DNA of 64,000 nucleotides from Symsagittifera roscoffensis. Its lineage: Eukaryota; Xenacoelomorpha; Acoela; Convolutidae. Below the pieces are notes generated by a model. It saw nothing but the letters and a program-made list of their open reading frames with translations. It was not told the origin of the DNA and searched no databases. The stretch lies in assembly GCF_963678635.1 (NCBI RefSeq), contig NC_087065.1, positions 58,864,754 through 58,928,753 on the forward strand. Reading direction: 5' to 3'. The position numbers and the translations under genes were made by a program. Shown here piece after piece: positions 31,026-41,507 of this stretch. Position 1 is the stretch's first letter. Each line of letters begins with the position of its first letter.

Positions 31026-33438
31026 TTATGCTTGATAGAATAAGGAGAACAAAATTACAAATACTGTGAGTACAGTGTGCACATATAAAAATACTCTATC
31101 CAAAAATTTTCCAAAATAGGCCCACAGATACTCCGCATTTTCTTCGCTTTCCAGAAACTCAATTTGCTTCACAGCATTTCGGAGCTTTTCCTGGACACTG
31201 CTCATGTCAGATGACGATATTTTTTGACCTTTTAAACCCGACAACCATTTGGATGACGTAGTAGTTCCTGAGGATTCGCCATTCGGTTGTTTCTCCAGAT
31301 GACGTGGCGGCTCCTTAAAGTGTGACTCATCGCTTCCAGGAAATGACTTCTTCTTGGGACACGGTAGCAGTCCGAATACTTTCATGAAGTTGCTTGAGAT
31401 GAGGCGCCTGGTTCGGACACCCATCCGATGAGTCCCATGGGCGAAGTGACACTTCACTACTTAAAATCAATCACAAAATTACTTTAGTTCTGTTTAAAAA
31501 ACATGAACAGTCATTTTTTCCAAAAGTAAATTTAATTAGTGAACTTAATTTTTTTTTCCAAATTGTGGTCTTTGTTTAAAAAAATTCATATTTTGTTGCT
31601 TCGAATTTTCACAAAAGGAGTTTCAGCTTTAGTGCAGATTTTAAATGGTCTTAAGGGAAAAACATACCAATAATAGCGAGAAAGGTATCCAATGTCATAT
31701 GGCAAATAGCAGCCTCGCAGAAGTATCCAATTTTTGGGAAACTGAGAGAACTGGAGGGGAGCAGATCCGAGATAGTCCCGAGAGACACGAACTGGGCGAG
31801 GAGGATCGTAATCGCGAACGAGATTTTCTCACCCGACTCCACTGGGATAACGAACACGAGACCCGACAACAGGTAAAGCAGAGCGTTCGGGACGACGAAT
31901 ATAATGACGTGGAAAAGGTGCCGACGTTTGAGTTTCAGATGGACAATTAAACTGTCCATTTTATCTTCATCACCTTCGAAAATTTAGAAAACATAACCAA
32001 TTAGGATTCAAAAAGACAATTCGAAATCATAGATTTAACAAAGTGCATTCTAGTATTTGATATTTGATGCTACTTCAGAACAAAGACTCAAATAATTCTG
32101 TGAATGCACAATTCATTGAATTGCAAGAGGCTCTTACCATCATTCCACGTGCGCTCTTTCATGCTGATATGAACAGGTCGCTGCAGATCCCACTCGTCGT
32201 TTTCCCTATAGAACCGAAGAGGTACATGAACGACATCAAGGTCTTCATCATTGCCCAGAGGACCTGTGCAAAAAAAAGACAATTTTAATCCGAGATAACG
32301 GAACGAAACGAAAATTATTTAGCATAAACTATAAAAGGTATGTTCTAAAAAAAAGTTTCCTCAGTTTTTAGAGACAGATAATATTAAAAATAGAAAAAAA
32401 TTGGACATGGACGGTTTATTGCGAGGATTGGAGCCACAAATAAACTGTGAACAAAATTAATTTCTGAAAAATTTTCGGGCAATTTAGCTAATTGAACTAA
32501 TTTTGAGCCAATTGAACTAATTTTGAGCCAACTGAAATAATTTTGAGCCAACTGAACTAATTTTAAGCCAATGGAACTAACGGATATTATAAATCCTCTG
32601 AGGCATGATCCAGGCACCAATAGTGATGTCACACTGGTGTTGATCGAAGGGGAAGAGAGAGATCTCAAAAGAACAGGCCACATTCATGGTCACCAGAGAC
32701 GCCCAGAAGGCCACTGCCCCCCAGGAGTCCACAATCTGTCTGTCAAATGACTCATATTTCACCTGCAGTGCATTCAGCACGTCTGAAAACACAAGGCTTC
32801 AAATTTCAGCGAACCATTTTTTCTGCTTCGCTGAAAGATAATTTGAATCATGGTTAGCTTCCACAGTGTAATAGGGATTTCAAACGAATATTTCCAAAAA
32901 TCATCCGGAGAGCCAAACCGCTATCAAATTAACATTTCGCGACCGACAAAGTCAAAAAATTAGTCGCGACCCGGGCTGTGTTCAGCAGGTCAAATTTTTG
33001 AGAAGAAAAATCAGCCAAATTGTCTTTCTTAAGTATTTTTTGCTGTTTTTGACGAAAATAGGATTAATTTTGTTTAAACTTACTTATGTCTGCCATCCAA
33101 AAAGTATTCTGAGGCACCGTAATCTGAGACCTGTTTCCGAAGTCTTCGGGGTTCCAAGAAGCCGAGGGTGTCATATACAGACAGTATATCCACAGCTGAA
33201 TGGTCAAATAGCCATCTTTTTCGTTCACGTCGGAAATTTGGTTGATATCAACGAATGCAAGTACAGTTCGATTTATCATATCGGCCGGCGGAAAGGATTT
33301 TGGCAGAACTTTTTCCAGTTTCCGAAGAAGTCTAACTTCATGCTCAACTCCGTTAGCAAAATCAGTGTCATTTAGCGCGTTGAAAACCCCGAGAAAGATC
33401 GCAATAAGCTCAAAAAGTCTACAGTTAAAAAGCTGCAT
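31026..33438 (-). CDS. Cys-loop (nicotinic-type) ligand-gated ion channel subunit, complete
   Basis: Five exons, 33438-33084, 32782-32582, 32263-32138, 31973-31668 and 31456-31026, join to a 472-residue protein; all four introns are phase 1 with GT-AG ends. Residues 1-20 are a signal peptide (MQLFNCRLFELIAIFLGVFN). The extracellular domain has WNPEDFGN, the Cys-loop C155-C169 with 13 residues between and the FPFDQHQ signature. Four membrane segments follow: M1 about 248-270, M2 after GEK (about 276-297), M3 about 310-330, and M4 near 448-470 after a 100-residue cytoplasmic loop. GEK before M2 suggests cation selectivity. No vicinal Cys pair is seen in loop C, so it is not an alpha-type nicotinic subunit. 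The start is the ATG at 33438; an in-frame ATG at 33462 is less good because it precedes the signal peptide. Confidence 0.92.
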
Positions 33439-33765
33439 TATATGGTAATTTAGAATGATCAAATTACAACAGCTTCGTCAAAAAATAATTGTGTTCGAAA
33501 ATTGTCAATTGTGAGGCTACTGAGTTGAAATGAGTGATGCTTGTCTAGTTTCAAACAGAAAGTAGTCGATTTTTGTGAGCTGAAACAAGAAGCAAAGATT
33601 TATGTACGTCGATGAGTGATTTTCACAAAGTTTGAAAGGTACAATTTTCCATTTAAATCTGCCAATCAATCAAAAATGCCCCGAGATGTCTACCGAATCG
33701 CTGCAATTTAATTTATTTGGTACTTTTTGTGCGTCACAGAATTAACTTTTAAAAAAATCGAAAAC
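33439..33765. promoter_or_regulatory. Shared intergenic region between two head-to-head genes
   Basis: About 330 bases separate the ATG of the receptor gene (-) from the ATG of the putative secreted-protein exon (+). If both are real, this is a bidirectional promoter region. I see no clear TATA box or motif pair, so this is positional inference only. Confidence 0.35.
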
Positions 33766-33886
33766 ATGACAAGTTTTTTTCTTTGCCTTCTTTTAATTGC
33801 ATTGATCGCCCAAAGCACTGATGGAAAACTTTCAGAATGGGGGCCTTTTGGCACGTCCGCGAAACTCAGGATCCGGTTCACTCAGA
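33766..33886 (+). CDS. First coding exon of a putative secreted protein
   Basis: ATG at 33766 opens a classic signal peptide, MTSFFLCLLLIALIAQ, then STDGKLSEWGPFGTSAKLRIRFTQ. The exon ends at 33886 before a strong GTATGT donor (phase 1). The codons are less AT-rich than the flanks after the signal peptide. SEWGPFG is loosely like the start of a thrombospondin type-1 repeat, but the cysteines are missing in this exon. I could not find the next exon with confidence. It lies head to head with the Cys-loop receptor gene. Confidence 0.5.
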
Positions 33887-33968
33887 GTATGTTCACAGCA
33901 CCAAGTTATTACATATTCTACTTTGCAATGCCCGACAACCGTCGAATACTGTTTCACTCTAATTCAGT

Positions 33969-34000
33969 TTTACGAATTGTCGCTTGTTACGAATTTTATT
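33969..34000 (-). repeat. Short MULE-TIR-like fragment
   Basis: ACGAATTGTCGCTTGTTACGAATTT resembles the repeated GCGAATTGTCGCTTACGAC units of the MULE right end (30070-30150). It is too short for a firm call. Confidence 0.3.
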
Positions 34001-34457
34001 GGATTTCAGAAGCTTTTATTTGTTGGATTTCAGAAATTATATTGACTAAAATTCGGTATGTTTCAACTGTTTCGGCGTTTTTTTTTAAAGAGTTTTTGCA
34101 AAAACCACTGCTTCGATCATCAAACTTTGCTTTGAAGAACAACCCAACCCGGGCATGAATCGGTCCGACTGTACATGAATCGGTATCGAATAGTTTTGGT
34201 AAAGACAATCTTGAAAAAATTTGGACAAAATTAACATCAAGTAAATAAATTTGAGTTGTACGAAGTGATGGGAGGCGGAGCAAAAAGCAATATTCATTTG
34301 AATAATGTAAAATAAAATTGTTAAGGTAAAAATTAAAAAAGTCAATATCAACGAAAAATAATAGATTATGTATAAATTGAGGATTTTGATCAGTTTATTT
34401 TAAAAATTTCAATAATAAACTTATTTATGAAATCTCTGAGGTCCATGTTTATTCATT

Positions 34458-34525
34458 AGACCAAGTTAACTTCTCCCCCCACCCTCCCCAAATATGTTTA
34501 GGGGGAAGGATGTTAACTTGGTTCT
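34458..34525. repeat. Perfect-armed inverted repeat (hairpin) with G/C-run stem
   Basis: GACCAAGTTAACTTCTCCCCC pairs with GGGGGAAGGATGTTAACTTGGTTC across an AAATATGTTT loop. It could be the fused ends of a small transposon. No coding is seen. Confidence 0.6.
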
Positions 34526-34814
34526 GCGGTCGATTTTTCATCCAATCAGAATAGAGCATTTTACAAGCAGCGCTTAGAAAATTTAATTTAAACTGAAAAC
34601 TGGGGTGGAGGATCTTAATTTGCTCTCTTTGGGATGGAGGGGGTTGTTGGATTTTAACTTAATCCAATTCATTTCCTGGGTAGTATCGAAGGTTCCAATA
34701 ATTGTTTTGATCAACTAGCCCTTATAAATCTATATCTGTCTGTTTTTCTGCTCTTAGACCCTTTCTGCTCTTGAAACATTCTGCTCATTAACTGGCCGCC
34801 AAAGTGAATGATTT

Positions 34815-35260
34815 GGTGGCTGTATATATTAGGCGAAAACTATTTTAGGCGAAAAAAGGTGTTACACTTAGGCGAAAATTTTGATTAAAAAAGTGTACAT
34901 TTTATCTAAATCCCCCTAATTTTCCAGACGACATTGACGCGGTTAAAGACTACAAATCCGCTAGTCGGTTCGAGGTCGCGCGCGTTGGTAGGCGCGGTAC
35001 GCGCGCGTTGCCGCTTTCCGGCGAAAACCCGGCTCTGATTTTCGTAAAGAGTCTTACCCTCTGTTGGCAACAGTCGTCACTATTTTACCGTTGATTTGCT
35101 GTTTGAAAAATATTGTGTTTTTTATTTAGCAAGGGAATGACGTAAGTAATCACATACAATTTCTGCTGAAATGTACACTTTTTTCATCATAATATTCGCC
35201 TAATTTTAACACTTTTGTTTTCGCCTAATATAGTTTTCGCCTAAAATAGTCGCCCCCTGG
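34815..35260. mobile_element. MITE with TTAGGCGAAAAC repeated termini
   Basis: Both ends hold three spaced copies of TTAGGCGAAAA in inverted orientation, giving TIRs of about 60 bases (34815-34875 and 35198-35260). The core contains TCGGTTCGAGGTCGCG, similar to a tRNA B box, and a very GC-rich CGCGCGTTGGTAGGCGCGGTACGCGCGCG palindromic stretch. It has no frame, and the target duplication is unclear. Confidence 0.72.
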
Positions 35261-35274
35261 TTTATGATTGCCTC

Positions 35275-35640
35275 AATTCAATCTATTTGGAATTATTTTC
35301 TAACTTTAAATAATTTGTGTTACGCTTTCAACACCGTAAAAAAAATCTTCGCTGTGAGAATAAATTAGTCCAGAGCATGCCCAAAAAAACTATTTTTAGA
35401 GCCCAATAATTCTACAAAAAAATGGGAGGTGAAGCATCTTTTTAAAATTGAAATCAGGAAGTTGATATCTTCAAAAGGCCATAAATGTTTAGTTTACAAT
35501 AGGCTATTACTATTTAGTTCAAAAATATTTAGTTGACATTTAACTGCAAAAATTTTTGAAAAAACCACCCCAGGCATAAATATTCCACATTTCCTCGAAT
35601 TCCGGAATAATAAATTGGGTTTTGAGAAATATGCTTATTC
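35275..35640 (-). repeat. Dispersed repeat copy with uninterrupted target site
   Basis: It matches 16820-17089 plus 18294-18320: TGTTACGCTTTCA, AATTAGTCCAGAGCATG, AGTTGATATCTTC and GGCATAAATATTCC..CGGAATAATA. Here GCATAAATATTCC is continuous, whereas the 17-kb copy has the CCCGGG element in it. Confidence 0.75.
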
Positions 35641-35777
35641 ATGGTACGTGGCAAGATCGACACTAGGAATGGTGATAAGAGACATCGAACCTTTTGAAAG
35701 TTCTCTGTCTACCAACGTGCCATTAGAGCAACATCAAGCTTACACGGCGATGTGATCAAGCTTACACGAACTGCAGT

Positions 35778-36700
35778 CCCGGGTTGACCTCCATACACCG
35801 AAAATGGTTATCATACAATTCCATACATCAAGTGTATGGAAAAATGCTTGTCATACAATTTTCATGCAATTTCTAAAAATGGTTGAAAACTGGTATAAAC
35901 TTATTTCTGTGGATGTTTGATTCTTATAAAACAGTCTGGTGATAAAAAACTGAGGTTCTCGTTTTTTTGAAAAAATTGCTTATCATACAATTCCCATATA
36001 TGGGAATTGTATGACTGGCATTTTTTTGATGGCGACACAAAAAATTTTTCAAGTAATTTTGAAAATTTGGCCCAAAAAAATTTTTGTTTTTTTTTCAATC
36101 GCAAATCGAATTTCGTACGCAAACAAACATTTTTCGAAATTTTTTTTTTGCATGCAAAATTTAATATTTTGTGTGCATAACGTAGTCCTGGATACGATAA
36201 AATTGGCTTTTATTTTCTTTTCACTTAAATTTTTTTTTTTTCAAAAAAGGTGAAAATTCCTATTTCTTTTGTATGGGGTGTTAATGTAAGCCTTGATCAA
36301 TGTCTGATAACTTGAAAGTTCAAAAATTTAAAATAATCATCATTAATTCGTTCGTTACTTTTGTTATATCAATTGTGAAAAACATCCATATTCAGGTCGT
36401 TTGCTACGCATTGTAAATGCAAGACCGTCCAACCTTTGGTGTTTTGAGTAACCAAGGTCTTTGTCACTTGTGTTCGGTTGCAAACACAACCAAAAACTTT
36501 TCAGAAACTAAATTTTGAAAGAAAAAATCAAAATTTTTGGTGTATGGAAAAACACCTATCATACAATATTCATTTATGGAAAAATCTTTATCATAGAGAT
36601 TTCATACAATGTTCTGTACGTATGGCATTGTATGGAATTGTATGACAAGAAGTTTTTCATAAATGGAAATTGTATGATTAGAAGTTTTGGTCAACCCGGG
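35778..36700. mobile_element. CCCGGG-ended element, subfamily B, copy 2 (923 bp)
   Basis: It starts CCCGGGTTGACCTCCATACA and ends TTTTGGTCAACCCGGG. It is flanked by GT on both sides (35776-35777 and 36701-36702), so the duplication is 2 bp and need not be TA. It contains about 400 bases more than the 25-kb copy, including a piece shared with subfamily A (GCATGCAAAATTTAATATTTTGTGTGCATAACGTAGTCC). Confidence 0.86.
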
Positions 36701-36702
36701 GT

Positions 36703-37580
36703 AGGAGGAATGAGCCTCTAGAAAGCTGCCTTGACCCTCCAAAAAGCTTCTGGACGAGCAAAATCAGACCAAATTAAACCGCCTGCCCCAAGCATTGGGT
36801 TCTCCTCCAAGCATTGGGTTCATAAGTTATGTTAACATAGCATATTGGGGTATGTTAACTATGTTCAAAGTGGGAGTTTTAGCTATCAAAATCGGCGTTT
36901 TTTATGCAGCGCTTTAAAAATGTACCCCAAATTTGATGTTGAGTGGACGACCTTAGCTTGGTCAATCTCGGAAGGGGGAGTTCGAAATTAATGAAAAAAT
37001 CGATCGCTAGAAAATTGGGATCTGGAATTGCAATGGTTGACTAGAAGAGCATTTCATCAGCTGGTCCGGAAAGGTAAAGCCATTCGATCAATTGGAGGTT
37101 TCTCATATGAAATTACGTCACAGAAATTACGTCTCAGGAGTGACTGCATCTGTGTGCGAGCGATGAAATCGATCGTCAAGCGAAGAAATGGATTGAAGAT
37201 GAAGAACTGAAGCTGAACATTTCAAAAAAACTCATTCATAGTCAAATTTACTTGAGACAATGACAGTGCATTTAAAATACGACTCCGAGATTGAGTGTTT
37301 TGTAATGGTTTGAATTCCATGGACATATTGGGCCTAGAGATTTCATCAAATTTGCAAGGGGCTTAACAAAATGTCGAAGAAATGAAATCAAAAGAGAAAC
37401 GCTTACACATTTTTAGACATTTGCACATCAATGGTTTATCGTTTGTCATTGTGTTCTTAATACAGTAAAAAAGGACTCGAATTTCATGGAGGCATCATTT
37501 GTCTGCGGGTTCCGGCTACAAACGCCTCCACAATAAGTATGGAGCCCTTTTTTATAAAAGATAGATTTGTGAAATTCAGG
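36703..37580. other. Mostly unexplained stretch, possible short coding relic
   Basis: 37028-37210 has a 60-codon plus frame (LTRRAFHQLVRKGKAIRSIG..) in DNA of balanced composition; no splice partners were found and I do not call it a gene. The rest shows no structure. Confidence 0.3.
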
Positions 37581-37584
37581 AGGA

Positions 37585-37613
37585 AGCGAGCGAGCGAGCG
37601 AGCGAGCGAGCGA
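37585..37613. repeat. (AGCG)n microsatellite
   Basis: About seven perfect AGCG units. Confidence 0.95.
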
Positions 37614-37759
37614 CGTTTTGTGCTATATTATAAAACGCGTTGCGTCGTATAAATTGAATGAACAAAATTTCATTGGATTGCACAAGGACCTCATGGGTGA
37701 ATTAATCTACTTCAGTTCGGGGACATAAAAAAAGTTGCAATTATTGGTTTCTTACCCCT

Positions 37760-38300
37760 GTTGTGGTGCTCGATTTATGTTTCGACTCTCTCTACCCAAT
37801 AAAGAAAGTATTTTACTTTGTTCGACTCAGTTGAGATATGTTTCGACGTTCTCAACCAAATTTTGGTATGTTTCAACCGTCTTGTCCAAATTTTGGCATA
37901 TTTCGACTTTGTTTACCTATTTTTGTTCATTCCGAGGCCAATCTGTGCACTGGATAGGCGCACAATTTTGTGTCTCTATGTTCCTGGATTCCAGAGACAA
38001 ATCTTTAATCATGTTGAAATTTTGTCGGAACGATCAAAGAAAATGAGAGAATTAAAGAAGAACAAAAGAGCGCGTCCTTTTTGCGGAATTCGCTTACAGT
38101 TCACAAAAAACACAGTTTGGTCTCGTAATGTTATGTTTCGACTTTCTCGACTCACTTTTGGTATGTTTCGATTGTCCCGACCCAACAAAAAATGTTTGAT
38201 GTTGTAAAGTTTATTTGTTCGAACCTGCGTAGTTATGTTTCGATTTTATCGACCAAAAAGAGGTATGTTTTGACTGTCTTGACTTTCTCGACAATTTTAT
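37760..38300 (+). repeat. Degenerate tandem repeat, unit TATGTTTCGACTnTCTCGAC
   Basis: At least eight diverged units of about 30-40 bases: TATGTTTCGAC(T/G)(T/C)TCTC(G/A)AC(C/T)CAA, often followed by TTTTGG. More single units occur at 34053 and 40025-40085. The frames in it (such as 37735-38046) come from the repeat. It looks like satellite DNA. Confidence 0.75.
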
Positions 38301-38507
38301 AGCCCATCTCAGACTCGTTTCAAGCGGAGTGAAGAGCAATGGGATGTCTAATGATTATCTTAACTATGTAGTTCATCACTCTTCTTCCGTTTTCTCTTCA
38401 ATTTCTGGAAAGTCAAGATTGAAATTTTGTCATATGATAGTTAAAACTGTTCATTAGAATAAAACTGGATGCAGATCCGTACAAAGTTGTTTTCAAGGCG
38501 TCGTTCG

Positions 38508-39005
38508 GTCATTGCTCCAATTTTCGTAATAAAGGTAACGGAATATTTGTGCTCAGTGTGGATTATTTCTCTTCAGACATTAGCTCATTTAGCTCATTTT
38601 GACGGAAATTTTCATTCATTCAAAGAGCATTGTTAAAAATATAATTCACCAGCCAATCTTTTCGTAAAGTTATAGGGGTTTGAAGATTGCCAATTTGGCC
38701 AACTTGGAACAATTACGCGCGATATATTTCGCGCTATTAACGCGTAAGCGGAGTTTCAAACAGTCCTAAAAATCGTTTCAAACTGGTTGAAGGAAGCTTA
38801 TTGGTCATCACTGATTTGTTACTAGGAGCGAAAACTATCGTTTTGTACTTTATATGGCGTGTGGGGGATGACTTTTACAGAAACCTTAAATAGAAAAAAA
38901 GTTCATTTCCTTATTACATTTATTTTTTCATGCTCCATTTATTGCTCCATAGACCTTAAAAGGCAGACGGAACATTCCTGGTTTTCCCTGATGCGTGCAA
39001 TCTAG
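38508..39005 (+). repeat. Dispersed repeat, near full-length copy
   Basis: Same order as 21025-21566: GCTCCAATTTTCGTAATAAAGGTAACGGAATATTTGTGCTC, ACGCGCGATATATTTCGCGC, TATATGGCGTGTGGGGGATGA, CCTTAAAAGGCAGACGGAAC and a decayed hairpin (TCCTGGTTTTCCCTGA). Confidence 0.72.
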
Positions 39006-39559
39006 TTTATTTATAGCATCCTGGAGGTGTTATTAGTGCAGAAAAATCTTCGTAAACAGCAGAAGCAGTGTGAAAAGTTGGACCTAACAAAATCATAGAG
39101 AAGATAGGAACCTAAGCCAGGCCCTCAAAGAAACTTCAACTCACCTGAAAAAGAACAAACAATTTTGTTGTGCTCCTAACCAGTAGTTGACTGAAAACTC
39201 AGCATATTACTCAGTAAAATGACAAAATCTGAGTTATTTGTTGCCTCGTAGCTATGTATATTTGTGGATTCTTTTTATTTAAAATGAAACCTATATGAAG
39301 GCTTAGCTTATGTTCTTAGCTTCAAAGTGAACGATTTTAAGGATTTCTAACAAGGAATTATTGCAGCAAAACGGTAGAAACGAAAAAAATTCTTGATTCA
39401 ACGTTATTTGCGATGCTGATAATTCATATAAAAGTGAACATTAAAAAAATTTTTGTTTTTTTTTTAAATTCAAACATCGAAGATTAGTTGGTTGTTCCGA
39501 GTTAGAGTGTGTCTGTTTTTCACTATAAATCAGACCACGCTGGAACTTCCGATAAGCTT

Positions 39560-40405
39560 TTCAGTGTCGATTAAACTGGTTTCACCTTTGCTTATGTTCA
39601 CCTGCATGAATAATCAGCATTGTCATTGAGGTTAACTAGTAGATTATCAATGGCTCAAAAATCAAAGACGGCTTAGAAAATTTGAAAATGGGTGGCACGA
39701 TAAGTCGCCGCTTTTTGAAGGAAATCACTGAACGGGAACCTGGAAACTTAATATAAGATCGGAATTGGGCAAAAAGTCAAAAAAATCTTATGCTGGAACG
39801 ATTGTAAAAATTAAAAGCGAATATTGTTTAATTACAAGAAACCCAAAGTAAAACTGCCAGTTTTTTTACTTTACGTCAAAAAAATTTGATTAAAATCCAG
39901 AAAAAATTCGGTTAAAAAACTAGCAATTAATAATTTTGACAAATTTATTTAAAAAACCAATGGGAATATTTGTTCGACCCCCCATAAAAAAGATTAATGG
40001 GAATATATGTTCAACCCCGCATAGTTATGTTTCGAAGTTTTTTGATTAAAAATGGGTATGTTTTGACTGTCTCGACTTTCTCGACAACTCAATTTGCAGT
40101 GTCGATTAAACTGGTGACACCTTTGGCTTATGTTCACCTATATGAATAACCAGCTTCAGCCTTGAAGTTTTCTAGCAAATTAATAATGGCTCAAAAATTA
40201 AAGACGGCTCAAAAAATCTTGAAATAGGGTGGTTCGACAATTCGACCCCTTTTTAAAAGAAATGACTCTGAACGGGGCCTTGGAAACATAATGTAAAATC
40301 GTATATCGCAAAAAGTCAAAAAAAAATGTTCTACTGCAACGATATGAAATTGTAAAAGCTAAAAGCAAAAGTTGTTTAATTACAGGAAACCCAAAGTTAA
40401 AACAC
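39560..40405 (+). repeat. Direct duplication of a ~300-bp unit
   Basis: 39560-39860 and 40096-40400 share GTGTCGATTAAACTGGT, CTTATGTTCACCT, TCAAAGACGGCT, CAAAAAGTCAAAAAAA and GTTTAATTACA(A/G)GAAACCCAAAGT. Identity is roughly 80 percent by eye. It is non-coding, with spacing of about 540 bases. Confidence 0.75.
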
Positions 40406-40526
40406 AATATTTTTAACGAACTTTTAAAAAAGATTACTGGGGAAAATTTTCGACCAATCTTTATGATTAAAATTTCCTTTTACTTACCTGATTAAGCTTT
40501 GCTGGTGTTCGAAGATTGTGTCACTT

Positions 40527-41507
40527 CCCGCATCCAAGTTTAGGCGTAAATAATCGATTATAACGGATTATTATGATGATTTTTTGACAATTATAATCGA
40601 TTATAATTACCAAAATTAGGTCTTTAAGGGATTTATAATCGATTATAATCGTGATATTTTCCAAGAGATTATTATCTCTTATAATCGATTATAATTGATT
40701 ATAATTGATTATAGTTCTTACTAAAAACCCTTAAAATCAATTATAATCGATTATAATCGATTACAATCTCTTATTTTGCCGCAGTTTTCTTATATTCGAA
40801 ATATATTTTATGGGTTATTTTTTGTGTCAATAAAAAAATCTCTAAAAGAGAGATCTCTTGAACACTTTGGTTCATCTGAACACAAAGTTATACCACGGAA
40901 CAAAAGTTTCATGGAGATCCTTTCATATGAGTGGAAAGGTTCTCGCGGTAGATGAAAAAATAAATTTTCCGAATCAATCATGAAACTAAATCAATCTGCT
41001 GATATTTTGGTGTTTAAAAAAGCTCAAAATATGCATCACAAAACAACTCTAATGGGGAAGAAATTAAAAAAAAACTTATAAATTTGAATTAATTGGAAAA
41101 CTTTAAAAACATTTTCCTCATTTTTCATAGGAACCAACGTACACAAAAAGCATAAAATATAAGCAATTTAGATGCAACTTCGAAGACAAAAATGGACAAA
41201 CAAAAGGGATTATAATCAATTACAATCAATTATAATGGATTTTTGTGCAAAACTAATAAAATAGAAATTTGAATAAAAATAATGGATTATAATCAATTAT
41301 AATCGATTATAATTGTATCAAAAAATAGACGAATAAATAATCGATTATAATCGATTATAATGGATTATAATTAGTTATAATTTGAATTTAAAAAGAGAGA
41401 TTATAATCGATTATTAATTGATTAAAATTGATTGTTTCTCAATTATAGTGAGACTGGTACTAAAATCGTAATATAATCGATTATTAACGCTTGAAACTGG
41501 ATGCGGG
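40527..41507. mobile_element. CCCGCATCC-ended element filled with TAATCGATTA palindromes (981 bp)
   Basis: The left end CCCGCATCCAAGTTTAGGCG pairs with the right end (reverse complement CCCGCATCCAGTTTCAAGCG). TT flanks both sides. Both subterminal regions, and 41215-41420, consist of chains of TTATAATCGATTATAA and variants, which can form many alternative hairpins. The centre (40790-41210) is ordinary AT-rich DNA. It is non-coding. Confidence 0.8.

Noticed and set aside
37735-38207. Plus-strand ORFs of 103 and 129 codons
   Set aside because: They read through the degenerate TATGTTTCGAC tandem repeat.
40527-41507. CRISPR array or replication origin from the TAATCGATTA repeats
   Set aside because: The units are overlapping palindromes of variable spacing within an element with inverted ends, in a eukaryotic genome; nothing fits a CRISPR array.
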